56,299 bases of DNA, taken from positions 1-56,299 of the forward strand of contig CANGPL010000012.1 of NCBI GenBank assembly GCA_947455725.1. The letters run 5' to 3'. Position numbers and translations under genes: made by a program. This document shows positions 15,274-23,662 of this stretch, piece by piece (position 1 is the first letter of the stretch; every line of letters starts with the position of its first letter). The notes under the pieces are model-generated. The model made no database searches. It had not been told where the DNA came from and saw only the letters and a program-made list of their open reading frames with translations. Source of the DNA: Hyphomicrobiales bacterium (lineage in GTDB: Bacteria > Pseudomonadota > Alphaproteobacteria > Rhizobiales > Beijerinckiaceae).

Positions 15274-15549
15274 TTACTGTAGAGCCCGCTTTACTGCCTC
15301 GGGCTCTTTTTCAATGACCCGCAACAGGATGTAAGCCGGACCGCTGACTTGGCGCTTGCCCTGCTCCCATTTGCGATAGCCCGATAGGCTCATGCCCATC
15401 AATGGGGCCATTTCAGCCTGTTTGAGACGCGCGCGCTTGCGAACATCGCGCGGGTCGATGGGCTGAGATATCAAAGCATCGCCTTCACCCTTCGCGTGCG
15501 CGATGGCCTCACTGAGGGCTTGGATAAGGTCCTTACCAAACTGGCTCAT
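15274..15549 (-). CDS. XRE-family antitoxin (HigA-like)
   Basis: The 91-residue protein has an HTH of the Cro/C1 type near its centre (KQAEMAPLMGMSLSGYRKWE, then QGKRQVSGPAYILLRVIEKE). The N-terminal part is acidic and probably meets the toxin. Its ATG overlaps the stop of the toxin gene (ATGA), giving the toxin-first order of HigBA-type systems. Such antitoxins neutralise the RNase by binding it and repress the shared promoter. Orphan XRE regulator is the alternative; the overlap with a RelE-like gene favours an antitoxin. Confidence 0.85.
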   Translation of the reverse strand: MSQFGKDLIQALSEAIAHAKGEGDALISQPIDPRDVRKRARLKQAEMAPLMGMSLSGYRKWEQGKRQVSGPAYILLRVIEKEPEAVKRALQ

Positions 15550-15884
15550 GGCTTGTTTTTCCTTAACTTTTTGAGCGTACTAACGAGGTGGGCAACAATC
15601 TGCTTTTCATCCGAGGTTAAATCCGACTTTGCACTTTTCGGATAAGCCAGAAGCGCATACAGCGGCAATGTGTCGTCCAAATAGTAGTAGATGATCCGAG
15701 AGCCACCCCGTTTACCTTTATCTGCGACCGCAAACCGAAGTTTTCGAACGCCACCCGTCCCCTGAATTATAGTGCCGGCCGTCGGATTTTTGGCCAAGAA
15801 GGTAATCAAATCCTGCTTTTCCTGCTCCGAGAACAGTTTTTCGCATTGAGCAGTAAAAATTGGCGTTTCAGCTACCGTCTGCAT
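15546..15884 (-). CDS. RelE/HigB-family toxin
   Basis: The 112-residue basic protein has the RelE-superfamily pattern: TAQCEKLFSEQEKQDLITFL, then GTIIQGTGGVRKLRFAVADK, then GKRGGSRIIYYYLDDTLPLY and ALLAYPKSAKSDLTSDEKQI. The GGVRKLRF and GGSRIIYYY motifs are typical. These toxins cut mRNA at the ribosome. It is the first gene of the pair. The whole module (15274-15884) lies between two exact 15-bp direct repeats, which suggests that it arrived as a unit between rplS and putA. Confidence 0.85.
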   Translation of the reverse strand: MQTVAETPIFTAQCEKLFSEQEKQDLITFLAKNPTAGTIIQGTGGVRKLRFAVADKGKRGGSRIIYYYLDDTLPLYALLAYPKSAKSDLTSDEKQIVAHLVSTLKKLRKNKP

Positions 15885-15925
15885 ATATAAAAGTAACCCA
15901 ACGGGGCACAGAAATCAAGCAAGAC

Positions 15926-15981
15926 AACGGACCGCGAGGCTCCTGCCTCGCATTGTTGCGCGACCCACGAGGCGCGCGGTC
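15926..15981. repeat. right copy of the 15-bp direct repeat with hairpins
   Basis: AACGGACCGCGAGGC at 15926-15940 repeats 15236-15250 exactly. Here GCGAGGC (15934-15940) pairs with GCCTCGC (15945-15951) across a 4-nt loop, and a further GGCGCGCGGTC follows at about 15971-15981. Confidence 0.7.
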
Positions 15982-16051
15982 TAGTAGGTGCGTCGACTCG
16001 CGCTTTCAGCGCGGCTCAGCATGAGGGTTATTAACGCAAACGGTCCCTCCA

Positions 16052-16098
16052 CCTCATCCTGAGCAACAACGCGGAACGCGTTGTTGCTCAGGATGAGG
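16052..16098. repeat. 47-bp palindrome with 22-bp perfect arms
   Basis: The left arm at 16052-16073 begins CCTCATCCTGAGCAAC. The right arm at 16077-16098 is its exact reverse complement. Only 3 bp (GAA) separate them. CCTCATCCTGAG is a common core of intergenic repeats in rhizobial relatives. It could form a cruciform or a very stable RNA hairpin. Confidence 0.9.
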
Positions 16099-16195
16099 CG
16101 CGTTCAGCGTGGTTCGTGGTTCGACACGTGCCTCTGGCGCGGCTCACCATGAGGGTGATTTTGCCCTTCGCTTGCGCTCCGTGCGTTCGTCGCTC

Positions 16196-16218
16196 AAAAC
16201 GATTCACAGGATCGTTTT
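16196..16218 (-). terminator. probable putA terminator
   Basis: AAAACGAT (16196-16203) and ATCGTTTT (16211-16218) are perfect 8-bp arms with a 7-nt loop, 23 bp past the putA stop on the minus strand; the arm itself supplies the terminal T-run. A second hairpin GTTCGC/GCGAAC lies just before it. Confidence 0.6.
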
Positions 16219-16240
16219 GTTCGCTAACGCGAACCGCTCC

Positions 16241-19200
16241 TCACCCCATCGCAATCAAGCTCGCATTACCGCCCGCGGCTGCCGTATTCACGGTCACCGT
16301 TTGCTCCAACGTAAACCGTCGCAAATAATCCGGCCCGCCCGCCTTAGGCCCCGTGCCCGAAAGCCGCGACCCGCCAAAAGGCTGCGTGCCTACCACCGCG
16401 CCGATCATGTTGCGGTTGATGTAGCAATTGCCGGCATCCAGCCGATCCACGATTTTTTCGACCACCGTATCGATGCGGGTATGGACGCCGAGGGTGAGGC
16501 CGTAGCCGAGCGCGTCGATGGCGTCGAGGAGGGTGTCGAGTTGACCTGATTTCCAGCGGACGACGTGCAGGATCGGGCCGAAAACCTCGCGTTTGAGGTC
16601 GGAGACGGCGTTCAATTCAAAAATATGCGGGGCGATATAGGTGCCTTGTTCGGGGGCTGAGCCGGCATAATGGCATTTGGCGGAGGTTTTCATCGCCGCA
16701 ATATGGGCCGCCAAACCCGCTTTCGCCTCGGCATCAATCACGGGGCCAATATGGGTGGAAGGTTCACGCGGATCGGCGATTTTGAGTTCGGCTGCCGCTC
16801 CCGCGATCATCTCGATCATTTTGTCGGCGACATCGTCCTGCACGCATAAAAGCCGCAAGGCCGAGCAGCGTTGGCCTGCGGAGCGGAAAGCCGACATCAC
16901 CACATCGTCCGAGACTTGCTCGGACAGGGCCGTTGCGTCGACGATCATGGCGTTGATGCCGCCGGTCTCCGCAATCAGGGGCACGATCGGGCCGTCTTTA
17001 GCGGCGAGTGAGCGATTGATCCGCCATGCGGTTTCGGTCGAGCCGGTGAAGGCCACACCGCCCGTGGCGGGATGGGCGACCAAGGCCGCGCCGGTCTCAC
17101 CCGCGCCGGGGACGAAATGGAGCGCCGCTGCCGGAACGCCCGCTTCATGCAGCAATTTGACGGCCTCGAAGGCGATGAGTGGGGTTTGCTCGGCGGGTTT
17201 GGCGATAACGGCGTTACCGGCGGCTAATGCCGCGGTGATCTGGCCCAAAAAGATGGCGAGCGGGAAATTCCACGGGCTGATGCAGACAAAGACACCGCGA
17301 CCGCGACGGACCAAGCGGTTATCCTCGCCTGTTGGCCCCGGAAGTACCTCGCCCTCACCACAGATGGCGCGGGCCTCGGCGGCGTAAAAACGGCAGAAAT
17401 CGACGGCCTCGCGAAGCTCGGAAAGCGCGTCATCTAAGGTCTTGCCCGCCTCAACCCGCAGGAGATGGAGCAACCGGCCACGGTTGCTTTCCATAAGATC
17501 GGCGGCTTTTTCGAGAATGTCGGCGCGGGTTGAAGCGGGGGTGCGATCCCACGCTCTGAAGCCTTTGCGGGCGGCGAGCATGGCTTGGTTCGCACCATTG
17601 GCATCGGCCTCGATGACCGTGCCGATGGGCGTCTGACCATCAATCGGGGAAAGCAAAACGCGCGGGGTGCCCGCGAGCGCCTGACCATTGATCAAGGGAA
17701 CCGCATTTGGCGCCAAGGCTTTGGCGGCATCGATTTCGGCCAGTAAACCATCGAGCGAGGCGGCATGGCCGAGTTCGACGCCCGCGGAATTGCGGCGACG
17801 AGGGGCGTATAAATCGGCGGGCATTGGCAGTTTCGGGTGACGGGCCTTCTCTGCCGTTGCGATGATCGCTTGCGGACGGGTGAGCAGCGAGGCGACCGGT
17901 ACATTCGGATCGGCGGCGACCGAGACGAAGGACGAATTCGCGCCATTTTCCAACAGGCGGCGGACGAGGTAAGCCAACAAATCGCTATGGCCGCCAACCG
18001 GCGCATAGGTGCGGCAGGCGAGGCCCGGCCGCGTTGCGAGCAAATGTTGGTAAAGCGCATCGCCCATGCCATGCAGGCGTTGAAACTCGAAACCTTCAAC
18101 ACTGCCCGCGCGCTCTAAAATCGAGGCGACGGTGAGCGCGTTATGGGTAGCAAATTGCGGATAGAGCCTTGGGCGGGCCGCCAACAAACGCTCGGCGCAA
18201 GCGACATAGTTCAAATCCGTCATCGCCTTACGGGTAAAGACGGGATAATCCGGCAAGCCACGCTCTTGCGCGCGTTTGACTTCTGAGTCCCAGTAAGCGC
18301 CTTTGACTAGGCGCACCATCATGCGGCGGTTGTGATGGGCCGCGAGGCCGTCGATCCAGTCAATCACTCCGATGGCGCGCTTTTGATAGGCTTGGATGGC
18401 CAAACCAAAACCATCCCAGCCTTCAAGCGAGGGATCGGCAAAGACGGCGGCAATCACATCGAGCGAGAGTTCGAGGCGGTCGGCCTCTTCAGCGTCGACG
18501 GTGAAATTCATGTCGTAGCGTTTGGCCTGTTGCGCCAAATTGAGGAGCACGGGCACGAGCTCGTGCATGACGCGCTCGCGCGACACCCACTCATAGCGCG
18601 GATGAAGGGCTGAGAGCTTTACGGAAATGCCAGGGCGATTAGGAAGCGGCTCATTGCCTGCGGCTTCACCGATTGCGGTAATGGCGGCGCTGTAGGAGGC
18701 GTAATACCGGTTCGCATCCTCTTGCGTGCGGGCACCCTCGCCCAGCATATCGAAGGAATAACGGAACAGACGACCGGCGCCGGAGCGCGCACGCTCCAAG
18801 GCTTCCTCAATAGTCTGGCCGAGCACGAAATGGCTGCCGAGCACGCGCATCGCTTGTTTGGTGGCGGTGCGTACGGCGGGCAGGCCCAGACGCTTCACCA
18901 ATTGGCCGATCATGCTGTGCGGGGTCTCGCCCGGCTGAATGACACGCGCGGTGACGCCTAAGGCCCAAGCCGAGGCTGAAACGAGCAACGCGCCGGATTG
19001 CGTCTCATGGTGCAAAAAATCGCCTTGGCTGAGCTTGTCCTCGATCAGCTGATCGGAGGTTGCCGCATCCGGCACGCGCAGCAGGGCTTCGGCCAAAACC
19101 ATCAGCGCCAAGCCTTCCGGCGTGGAGAGCGAGTATTCGCGCAACAATTCTTCAACCCCGCCAAGACCCGATGATTTGGAGCGGATCGACTCGATCATGC

Positions 19201-19324
19201 CGGTGGCGGTTTGATCAATGCGTTGTTCGCCATCGCTGCCGAGAGACACTTGAGCCAAGAGATTTGCCGCGATGGCCTCATCACGCGGGGCAAATTCGGT
19301 ACGAAAAGCTGCAAATCCGGCCAT
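16241..19324 (-). CDS. putA: bifunctional proline dehydrogenase / L-glutamate-gamma-semialdehyde dehydrogenase
   Basis: The 1027-residue PutA oxidises proline to glutamate in two steps. The FAD-binding PRODH barrel covers about residues 160-460 (GISVKLSALHPRYEWVSRER; VRLVKGAYWDSEVKRAQERG; PQFATHNALTVA). The ALDH domain covers about 500-1000: ISPWNFPLAIFLGQITAALA, then AFTGSTETAW, AETGGINAMIVD, and the catalytic cysteine in SAGQRCSALRLL. The N-terminal ribbon-helix-helix DNA-binding domain of E. coli PutA is absent, so regulation must come from elsewhere; an Lrp-type gene is divergent. ATG at 19324 is preferred because AGGAG lies 10 nt upstream; ATG at 19366 has no ribosome site. It probably works at the membrane, passing electrons to quinone. 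Confidence 0.95.
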   Translation of the reverse strand: MAGFAAFRTEFAPRDEAIAANLLAQVSLGSDGEQRIDQTATGMIESIRSKSSGLGGVEELLREYSLSTPEGLALMVLAEALLRVPDAATSDQLIEDKLSQGDFLHHETQSGALLVSASAWALGVTARVIQPGETPHSMIGQLVKRLGLPAVRTATKQAMRVLGSHFVLGQTIEEALERARSGAGRLFRYSFDMLGEGARTQEDANRYYASYSAAITAIGEAAGNEPLPNRPGISVKLSALHPRYEWVSRERVMHELVPVLLNLAQQAKRYDMNFTVDAEEADRLELSLDVIAAVFADPSLEGWDGFGLAIQAYQKRAIGVIDWIDGLAAHHNRRMMVRLVKGAYWDSEVKRAQERGLPDYPVFTRKAMTDLNYVACAERLLAARPRLYPQFATHNALTVASILERAGSVEGFEFQRLHGMGDALYQHLLATRPGLACRTYAPVGGHSDLLAYLVRRLLENGANSSFVSVAADPNVPVASLLTRPQAIIATAEKARHPKLPMPADLYAPRRRNSAGVELGHAASLDGLLAEIDAAKALAPNAVPLINGQALAGTPRVLLSPIDGQTPIGTVIEADANGANQAMLAARKGFRAWDRTPASTRADILEKAADLMESNRGRLLHLLRVEAGKTLDDALSELREAVDFCRFYAAEARAICGEGEVLPGPTGEDNRLVRRGRGVFVCISPWNFPLAIFLGQITAALAAGNAVIAKPAEQTPLIAFEAVKLLHEAGVPAAALHFVPGAGETGAALVAHPATGGVAFTGSTETAWRINRSLAAKDGPIVPLIAETGGINAMIVDATALSEQVSDDVVMSAFRSAGQRCSALRLLCVQDDVADKMIEMIAGAAAELKIADPREPSTHIGPVIDAEAKAGLAAHIAAMKTSAKCHYAGSAPEQGTYIAPHIFELNAVSDLKREVFGPILHVVRWKSGQLDTLLDAIDALGYGLTLGVHTRIDTVVEKIVDRLDAGNCYINRNMIGAVVGTQPFGGSRLSGTGPKAGGPDYLRRFTLEQTVTVNTAAAGGNASLIAMG

Positions 19325-19411
19325 GCTGCGGGCACTCCTGAAGAGGGTATGTGATAATCCATTCATAACGCAAAAATTTAAGTGTTTTAATTGAGTTAAT
19401 TTTGATAATAA

Positions 19412-19426
19412 TAGTGAAGTTCACTA
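19412..19426. promoter_or_regulatory. palindrome in the putA/putR divergent promoter, candidate PutR operator
   Basis: TAGTGAA (19412-19418) and TTCACTA (19420-19426) are perfect arms around one base. It lies midway in a very AT-rich stretch of about 125 bp between putA and the regulator. Lrp-type PutR proteins bind such sites to activate putA and limit their own gene. Confidence 0.5.
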
Positions 19427-19450
19427 AAAAAATTGGAATTTTAGCGAAAT

Positions 19451-19912
19451 ATGCAAGAGCTTGACCGGACCGACCGCTCCATCCTCAAACTTCTCCAAGA
19501 AGACGGCCGGATCACAACCGTCGAATTGGCCGACAAGATCGGATTGTCGCCGACGGCGGCGAGTGAGCGGATTAAACGGCTCCAGCGCGAGCATTATGTG
19601 CTGGGTTACCGCGCCATGCTTGATCCGAAAAAGCTCGGGCTAGGGCTGCTCGTTTTTATCGAAGTGACGCTTGATAAAACCACGCCCGATGTGTTTGAGC
19701 GGTTTGCCGACGCGGTGAAGCGATCCCCCGAAGTGCTCGAATGCCATATGGTGGCGGGCGGCTTTGATTATCTTGTCAAAACCCGCGTTGCGGATATGGC
19801 GGCCTATCGCAATTTGCTGGGTGATGTTGTGCTGGCGCTACCGGGTGTTAAGGAATCGCGCACCTATGCGGTGATGGAAGAGGTGAAGTCGGACGGGGCC
19901 TTGCCGGTTTAA
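19451..19912 (+). CDS. putR: Lrp/AsnC-family regulator, probable proline-responsive activator of putA
   Basis: The 153-residue protein has a winged HTH at about residues 5-60 (DRTDRSILKLLQEDGRITTV, then ELADKIGLSPTAASERIKRL) and a C-terminal AsnC/RAM domain with VLECHMVAGGFDYLVKTRVA. PutR of Agrobacterium and Rhodobacter is an Lrp protein encoded divergently from putA and activates it when proline is present; this gene has the same arrangement. The putA product here lacks its own DNA-binding domain, which fits. The symbol rests on position, since Lrp paralogues are hard to tell apart by sequence. Confidence 0.8.
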   Translation: MQELDRTDRSILKLLQEDGRITTVELADKIGLSPTAASERIKRLQREHYVLGYRAMLDPKKLGLGLLVFIEVTLDKTTPDVFERFADAVKRSPEVLECHMVAGGFDYLVKTRVADMAAYRNLLGDVVLALPGVKESRTYAVMEEVKSDGALPV

Positions 19913-20008
19913 TCAAGGCCCGTTTTGCTGCACTGCACGTGTTGCATTGCAAAGAAGAGCGATACGCGCTTAAAGTGCCCCCCGTTTTAGGCAGGGCGAG
20001 GCCGGTTG

Positions 20009-21625
20009 ATGCTTCCCGATATCAGAGATGAACACGCGCTTCGTGCGGCCTTCCGGTGGGATGTGCCGGAATGCTATAATATCGGCGTGGCGGTGTGCGA
20101 TGCGTGGGCCGAGCGGGAGCCTGACCGTATCGCGCTGTTGAATGTGTCCGACACGGGCGGTGTAGAACCTGTGAGCTATGGTGCGCTGAAGGCGCAATCC
20201 AATCGCTTGGCCAATTTGCTCGTATCCTCCGGCATCACGCGTGGTGAGCGGGTGGCTATTTTACTGCCGCAATCGCGCGAAGTGGCCGAGAGCCATATTG
20301 CGATTTATAAAATGGGGGCGATTGCGCTGCCCTTGGCCGTGTTGTTCGGGATTGATGCGCTAAGCTATCGGTTGGAAGATGCAGGTGTGACGGCGTTGAT
20401 TACCAATGCCGCCGGATTGGCAAAATTACGCGCAGCGCCCGGCGGTATGCCGCGTTTTAAAGTGCTGCTCTCTATCGATGGCGCGGATGAAGAAGCGCTT
20501 GGATATGAGCAGGCGCTTGCGGAGCATTCGACCGAATTTACGCCGCTTGATACGACGCCGGATGACCCGGCTTTAATGATCTACACATCGGGTACCACGG
20601 GACAGCCGAAAGGTGCGCTGCATGGTCACCGCGTTTTGCCCGGTCATTTACCCGGCTTTCAATTGGTGCATGAATTTTTTCCGCAAAAAGATGATTTACT
20701 ATGGACGCCTGCTGATTGGGCGTGGGCAGGTGGTTTATTAAATGGGCTCTTGCCGTCCCTTACGCTTGGCGTACCGGTGGTGGCGCGCAAGTTTGAAAAA
20801 TTCGATGCGCATGAGGCTTGGCGTTTGATCTCTGATTTGCAGATCAAAAATATTTTTATTCCACCCACCGCCTTGCGCATGTTGCGGACGGTGCCTGACC
20901 CTCGCAACACTTACGATATTAAGCTGCGCACCATCGCGTCTGCCGGTGAAGCACTGGGTGCGGAAACATTGCTATGGGCGCAAAACGAATTGGGCCTCAC
21001 CATCAATGAAGCCTATGGCCAGACGGAATGTAATTTGGTGATTGGTTCGTCTGGCCTCCTTGGTGTGACCAAGCCGGGCTTTATTGGCAAAGCGGTTCCG
21101 GGCCATGAAGTTGCGATTATCCGCGAGGACGGCACGCTTTGTCTGCCCGGTGAAATCGGCCAGATTGCGGTTCTTCGGCCCGACCCTGTAATGTTTTTAG
21201 GCTATTGGAATCGCGAGAAGGCAACGCATGAAAAATTCATCGCGGATTGGATGACAACGGGTGACCAAGGCGTTCAAGATGAAGACGGCTATATCCGTTT
21301 TATTGGTCGTGATGATGACGTGATTACCTCGTCAAGCTATCGCATCGGGCCGGTTGAGATTGAGGATTGTTTAATCCGCCATCCCGCCGTGGCACTTGCT
21401 GCGGCGGTCGGTAAACCCGACCCTTTGCGTACCGAAATTGTAAAGGCCTTTATCGTTTTACGACCATCCTTTACAGCGACTGAAGCATTAAAAATTGATA
21501 TTCGTGATTTTGTGAAAGACCGTCTATCGGCGCATGAATATCCGCGCGAGATGGAGTTTGTGGACTCGCTTCCGATGACCACGACGGGGAAAATCATTCG
21601 GCGGGAGTTGCGTGCACGGGGTTAA
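20009..21625 (+). CDS. AMP-dependent acyl-CoA synthetase (acetyl/medium-chain type)
   Basis: The 538-residue ANL-family enzyme activates a carboxylic acid with ATP and CoA. The P-loop-like motif is MIYTSGTTGQPKGALHGHRV. INEAYGQTECNLVIG and WMTTGDQGVQDEDGYIRFIG are the A5 and A7/A8 motifs. The adenylation lysine is in TTTGKIIRRELRARG at the C-terminus. The sequence resembles acetyl-CoA synthetase-like acyl-CoA synthetases of about 540 residues rather than true Acs (about 650). The acid used cannot be told. ATG at 20009 has GCGAGG upstream. It stands alone on the plus strand and is convergent with another acyl-CoA synthetase. Confidence 0.85.
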   Translation: MLPDIRDEHALRAAFRWDVPECYNIGVAVCDAWAEREPDRIALLNVSDTGGVEPVSYGALKAQSNRLANLLVSSGITRGERVAILLPQSREVAESHIAIYKMGAIALPLAVLFGIDALSYRLEDAGVTALITNAAGLAKLRAAPGGMPRFKVLLSIDGADEEALGYEQALAEHSTEFTPLDTTPDDPALMIYTSGTTGQPKGALHGHRVLPGHLPGFQLVHEFFPQKDDLLWTPADWAWAGGLLNGLLPSLTLGVPVVARKFEKFDAHEAWRLISDLQIKNIFIPPTALRMLRTVPDPRNTYDIKLRTIASAGEALGAETLLWAQNELGLTINEAYGQTECNLVIGSSGLLGVTKPGFIGKAVPGHEVAIIREDGTLCLPGEIGQIAVLRPDPVMFLGYWNREKATHEKFIADWMTTGDQGVQDEDGYIRFIGRDDDVITSSSYRIGPVEIEDCLIRHPAVALAAAVGKPDPLRTEIVKAFIVLRPSFTATEALKIDIRDFVKDRLSAHEYPREMEFVDSLPMTTTGKIIRRELRARG

Positions 21626-21671
21626 TGGTGAAAGTTAACTCTATAGCGATGAAAAACAGTGCTCTTGTTTT

Positions 21672-21837
21672 CCTTCTCCACTAGGGGCGAAGGTACCTGC
21701 GAAGCAGGGGGATGAGGGCCTAACGGTTACCATTAAAACCTCATCCGTCATGCTACGCATGACACCCCTCGCTTGGCTTTCGAAGCATTCCGCTTCGAAG
21801 CCCTAACGGGCACGCCGCTCGACCTTCAAGGAGAAGG
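21672..21837. repeat. 166-bp nested palindromic element between convergent genes
   Basis: Outer arms CCTTCTCC (21672-21679) and GGAGAAGG (21830-21837) enclose two hairpins: GTCATGC/GCATGAC (21747-21763) and a longer stem with GGCTT-CGAAGC arms (21775-21802, one bulged base). The layout, short outer arms around inner hairpins, looks like a small non-coding repeat element. It may also end transcription of the two convergent genes. Confidence 0.6.
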
Positions 21838-21852
21838 ATAGGCGCCAATATT

Positions 21853-23643
21853 TTAGAGTCTTATGCGGCCTTCGCTCAGTACTTTTCGTGTATCAGCATC
21901 TAACGCCCTATAGCTCTCACTATTCGCATCAAACCAATGAATGGTTTCATTGGAATCCAATGGCTCAATCCCCTCGCGCATCAGATCGACCTTACGCAGC
22001 TTGAAGGTTCCGGTCATATCCATTTCGTGACGAATGCGGATAAAGACCGGGCGGGCGTGGTGGGGGAGATTTTTACGCAGATGCTCGGCCAGATGATCGA
22101 GATGAAGCGGTGCATCGCTTGATGGCATAATGGCCGCCATGCCTGCTTTGCCATCATGGCCGGGAAGTGAAACGCCATAGACCGCACAGGCTGCAACGCC
22201 GGCATGGGTATTGATGGTTTCGGCGACTTCATTGGTTGAAATATTTTCGCCCTTCCAGCGGAACGTATCGCCAATGCGATCAACAAAATAAAAATAGCCT
22301 TGTTCATCGCGCGTAACAAGATCACCGGAGCGGAACCACGCATCGCCTTCGCGGAAGACATCGCGTAGAATTTTTGCTTCGTCGGCCTTTTTATCGGCAT
22401 AGCCTTCGAAGCGATTGGCGGGGGCTAACGGATCATCGATAATCTCGCCTATGATTTCGCCAATCTCGCCGGGCTTGCACGGAATACAATGGCCATTTTT
22501 GTCGCGCATGGGGCGTTCATTTTCAACATCGAAACGAACGACATTGACGACGAAGCGTTTCTCAGCCCATTTCGGAATACGGCCAATGGCACCGGGGCGA
22601 GCATCAAAATTAAACAGCGCTATATTGCCTTCGGTAGCGCCATAAAATTCGCGAATATGTTTAATGCCAAAGCGGTTTGAGAAGGCCTTCCAAATATCGG
22701 GGCGCAGACCATTGCCGCAGATCAATTTAATTTTATGCGAGCGATCATGCGGGCCGGGTGGTGCGTTCAAAAGATAACGGCAAAGTTCGCCAATATAGAA
22801 AAACCGTGTGCAGTGATGTTTGACAATATCCGACCAGAATTCACGCGCGGAAAATTTTTCACGGATAACGACGCTACCACCGCGAATAAGAACGCCTAGT
22901 GTCGATAAAATACCGCCATTGGAATGATACATTGGCAGGCAATCATAAAGACGATCACGCGCTTCAATTTCCATGACCGATGAGAAGCCAAGCGCCATGG
23001 CGCTAACGCGATAATGATTAATATTCGCAGCCTTTGGCAGACCTGTTGTGCCGGAGGTGAATATATAAAGGCATTTGTCATCAAGCGTCAGTGTGACGCG
23101 TTCTTCAGGCTTTAATGCTTCAGCCGAAAAACCCATCAACACATCGTCAAAAGCCTTTTCACCATGGATAAAAAGCTTAGGTGGATGTTCGAGAAAAGGC
23201 AAAGCGCTTTGCCATGCTTCTAATAGATCAGCGGAAACGATGGCGAGTTTCGGCTTCACAATTGAAATCGAATGCGCCAGTGCTTGGCCCGTTTGGCTTG
23301 TATTGAGCAAAGCGGTTGCGCCGCCTGCGCGGGCGACACCCATCCAGACCGCGAGATAATCCGGACGGTTTGGCATCAACAAAACAATCGTATCGCCTTT
23401 TACGATACCTTCAGATTGAGCGAAGCGGGCATAGCGATTGGCGCGTCCATTATACTCGCCATAGGTGAAGTTTTCGTGTTCCGAGATCAGCGCAGCACGA
23501 TCGGGATGGAGTGCGGCGACCTCCTCGATCCGTTCGCACATTGTGCGGTTGGGGGTCGATTTAATCGGCTTCACGCGGTTGAGCGTTCGCAAGGCACCGC
23601 GCAAATAGGCGATTTCACTGGCGATGCGTTGGAGAATGCCCAT
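21853..23643 (-). CDS. long-chain acyl-CoA synthetase (FATP-like)
   Basis: The 596-residue ANL enzyme belongs to the fatty-acid-transport-protein-like branch. CLYIFTSGTTGLPKAANINH is the AMP-binding motif. GLRPDIWKAFSNRFGIKHIR with EFYGATEGNIALFNF follows, then DAWFRSGDLVTRDEQGYFYF and DRIGDTFRWKGENISTNEVA. The C-terminal TGTFKLRKVDLMREG contains the catalytic lysine. It activates long-chain fatty acids, probably at the inner membrane; the N-terminus (GILQRIASEIAYLRGALRTL) is amphipathic. It lies 19 bp after the CobW-type gene, so the two may be co-transcribed, without an obvious functional link. Confidence 0.88.
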   Translation of the reverse strand: MGILQRIASEIAYLRGALRTLNRVKPIKSTPNRTMCERIEEVAALHPDRAALISEHENFTYGEYNGRANRYARFAQSEGIVKGDTIVLLMPNRPDYLAVWMGVARAGGATALLNTSQTGQALAHSISIVKPKLAIVSADLLEAWQSALPFLEHPPKLFIHGEKAFDDVLMGFSAEALKPEERVTLTLDDKCLYIFTSGTTGLPKAANINHYRVSAMALGFSSVMEIEARDRLYDCLPMYHSNGGILSTLGVLIRGGSVVIREKFSAREFWSDIVKHHCTRFFYIGELCRYLLNAPPGPHDRSHKIKLICGNGLRPDIWKAFSNRFGIKHIREFYGATEGNIALFNFDARPGAIGRIPKWAEKRFVVNVVRFDVENERPMRDKNGHCIPCKPGEIGEIIGEIIDDPLAPANRFEGYADKKADEAKILRDVFREGDAWFRSGDLVTRDEQGYFYFVDRIGDTFRWKGENISTNEVAETINTHAGVAACAVYGVSLPGHDGKAGMAAIMPSSDAPLHLDHLAEHLRKNLPHHARPVFIRIRHEMDMTGTFKLRKVDLMREGIEPLDSNETIHWFDANSESYRALDADTRKVLSEGRIRL

Positions 23644-23662
23644 TTATTCTTGCCCCGATCTT

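Larger units (their letters stand above)
15885..16240. other. repeat-filled intergenic region between the TA module and putA
   Basis: The 356 bp contain no supported gene. They hold the right direct repeat, a hairpin, a long near-perfect palindrome, two diverged copies of a 40-bp unit (about 15992-16032 and 16121-16160, both with GCGCGGCTCA-CATGAGGGT), and the probable putA terminator. This is a cluster of REP-like elements. Confidence 0.7.

Noticed and set aside
15885-16240. CRISPR-like repeat array
   Set aside because: Repeats are palindromic, diverged and irregularly spaced, with no uniform spacers and no cas genes in the window.
16109-16549. 146-codon frame over the repeats and the putA 3' end
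   Set aside because: Half lies in palindromic repeats and half opposite putA; Arg-rich and unlike any family.
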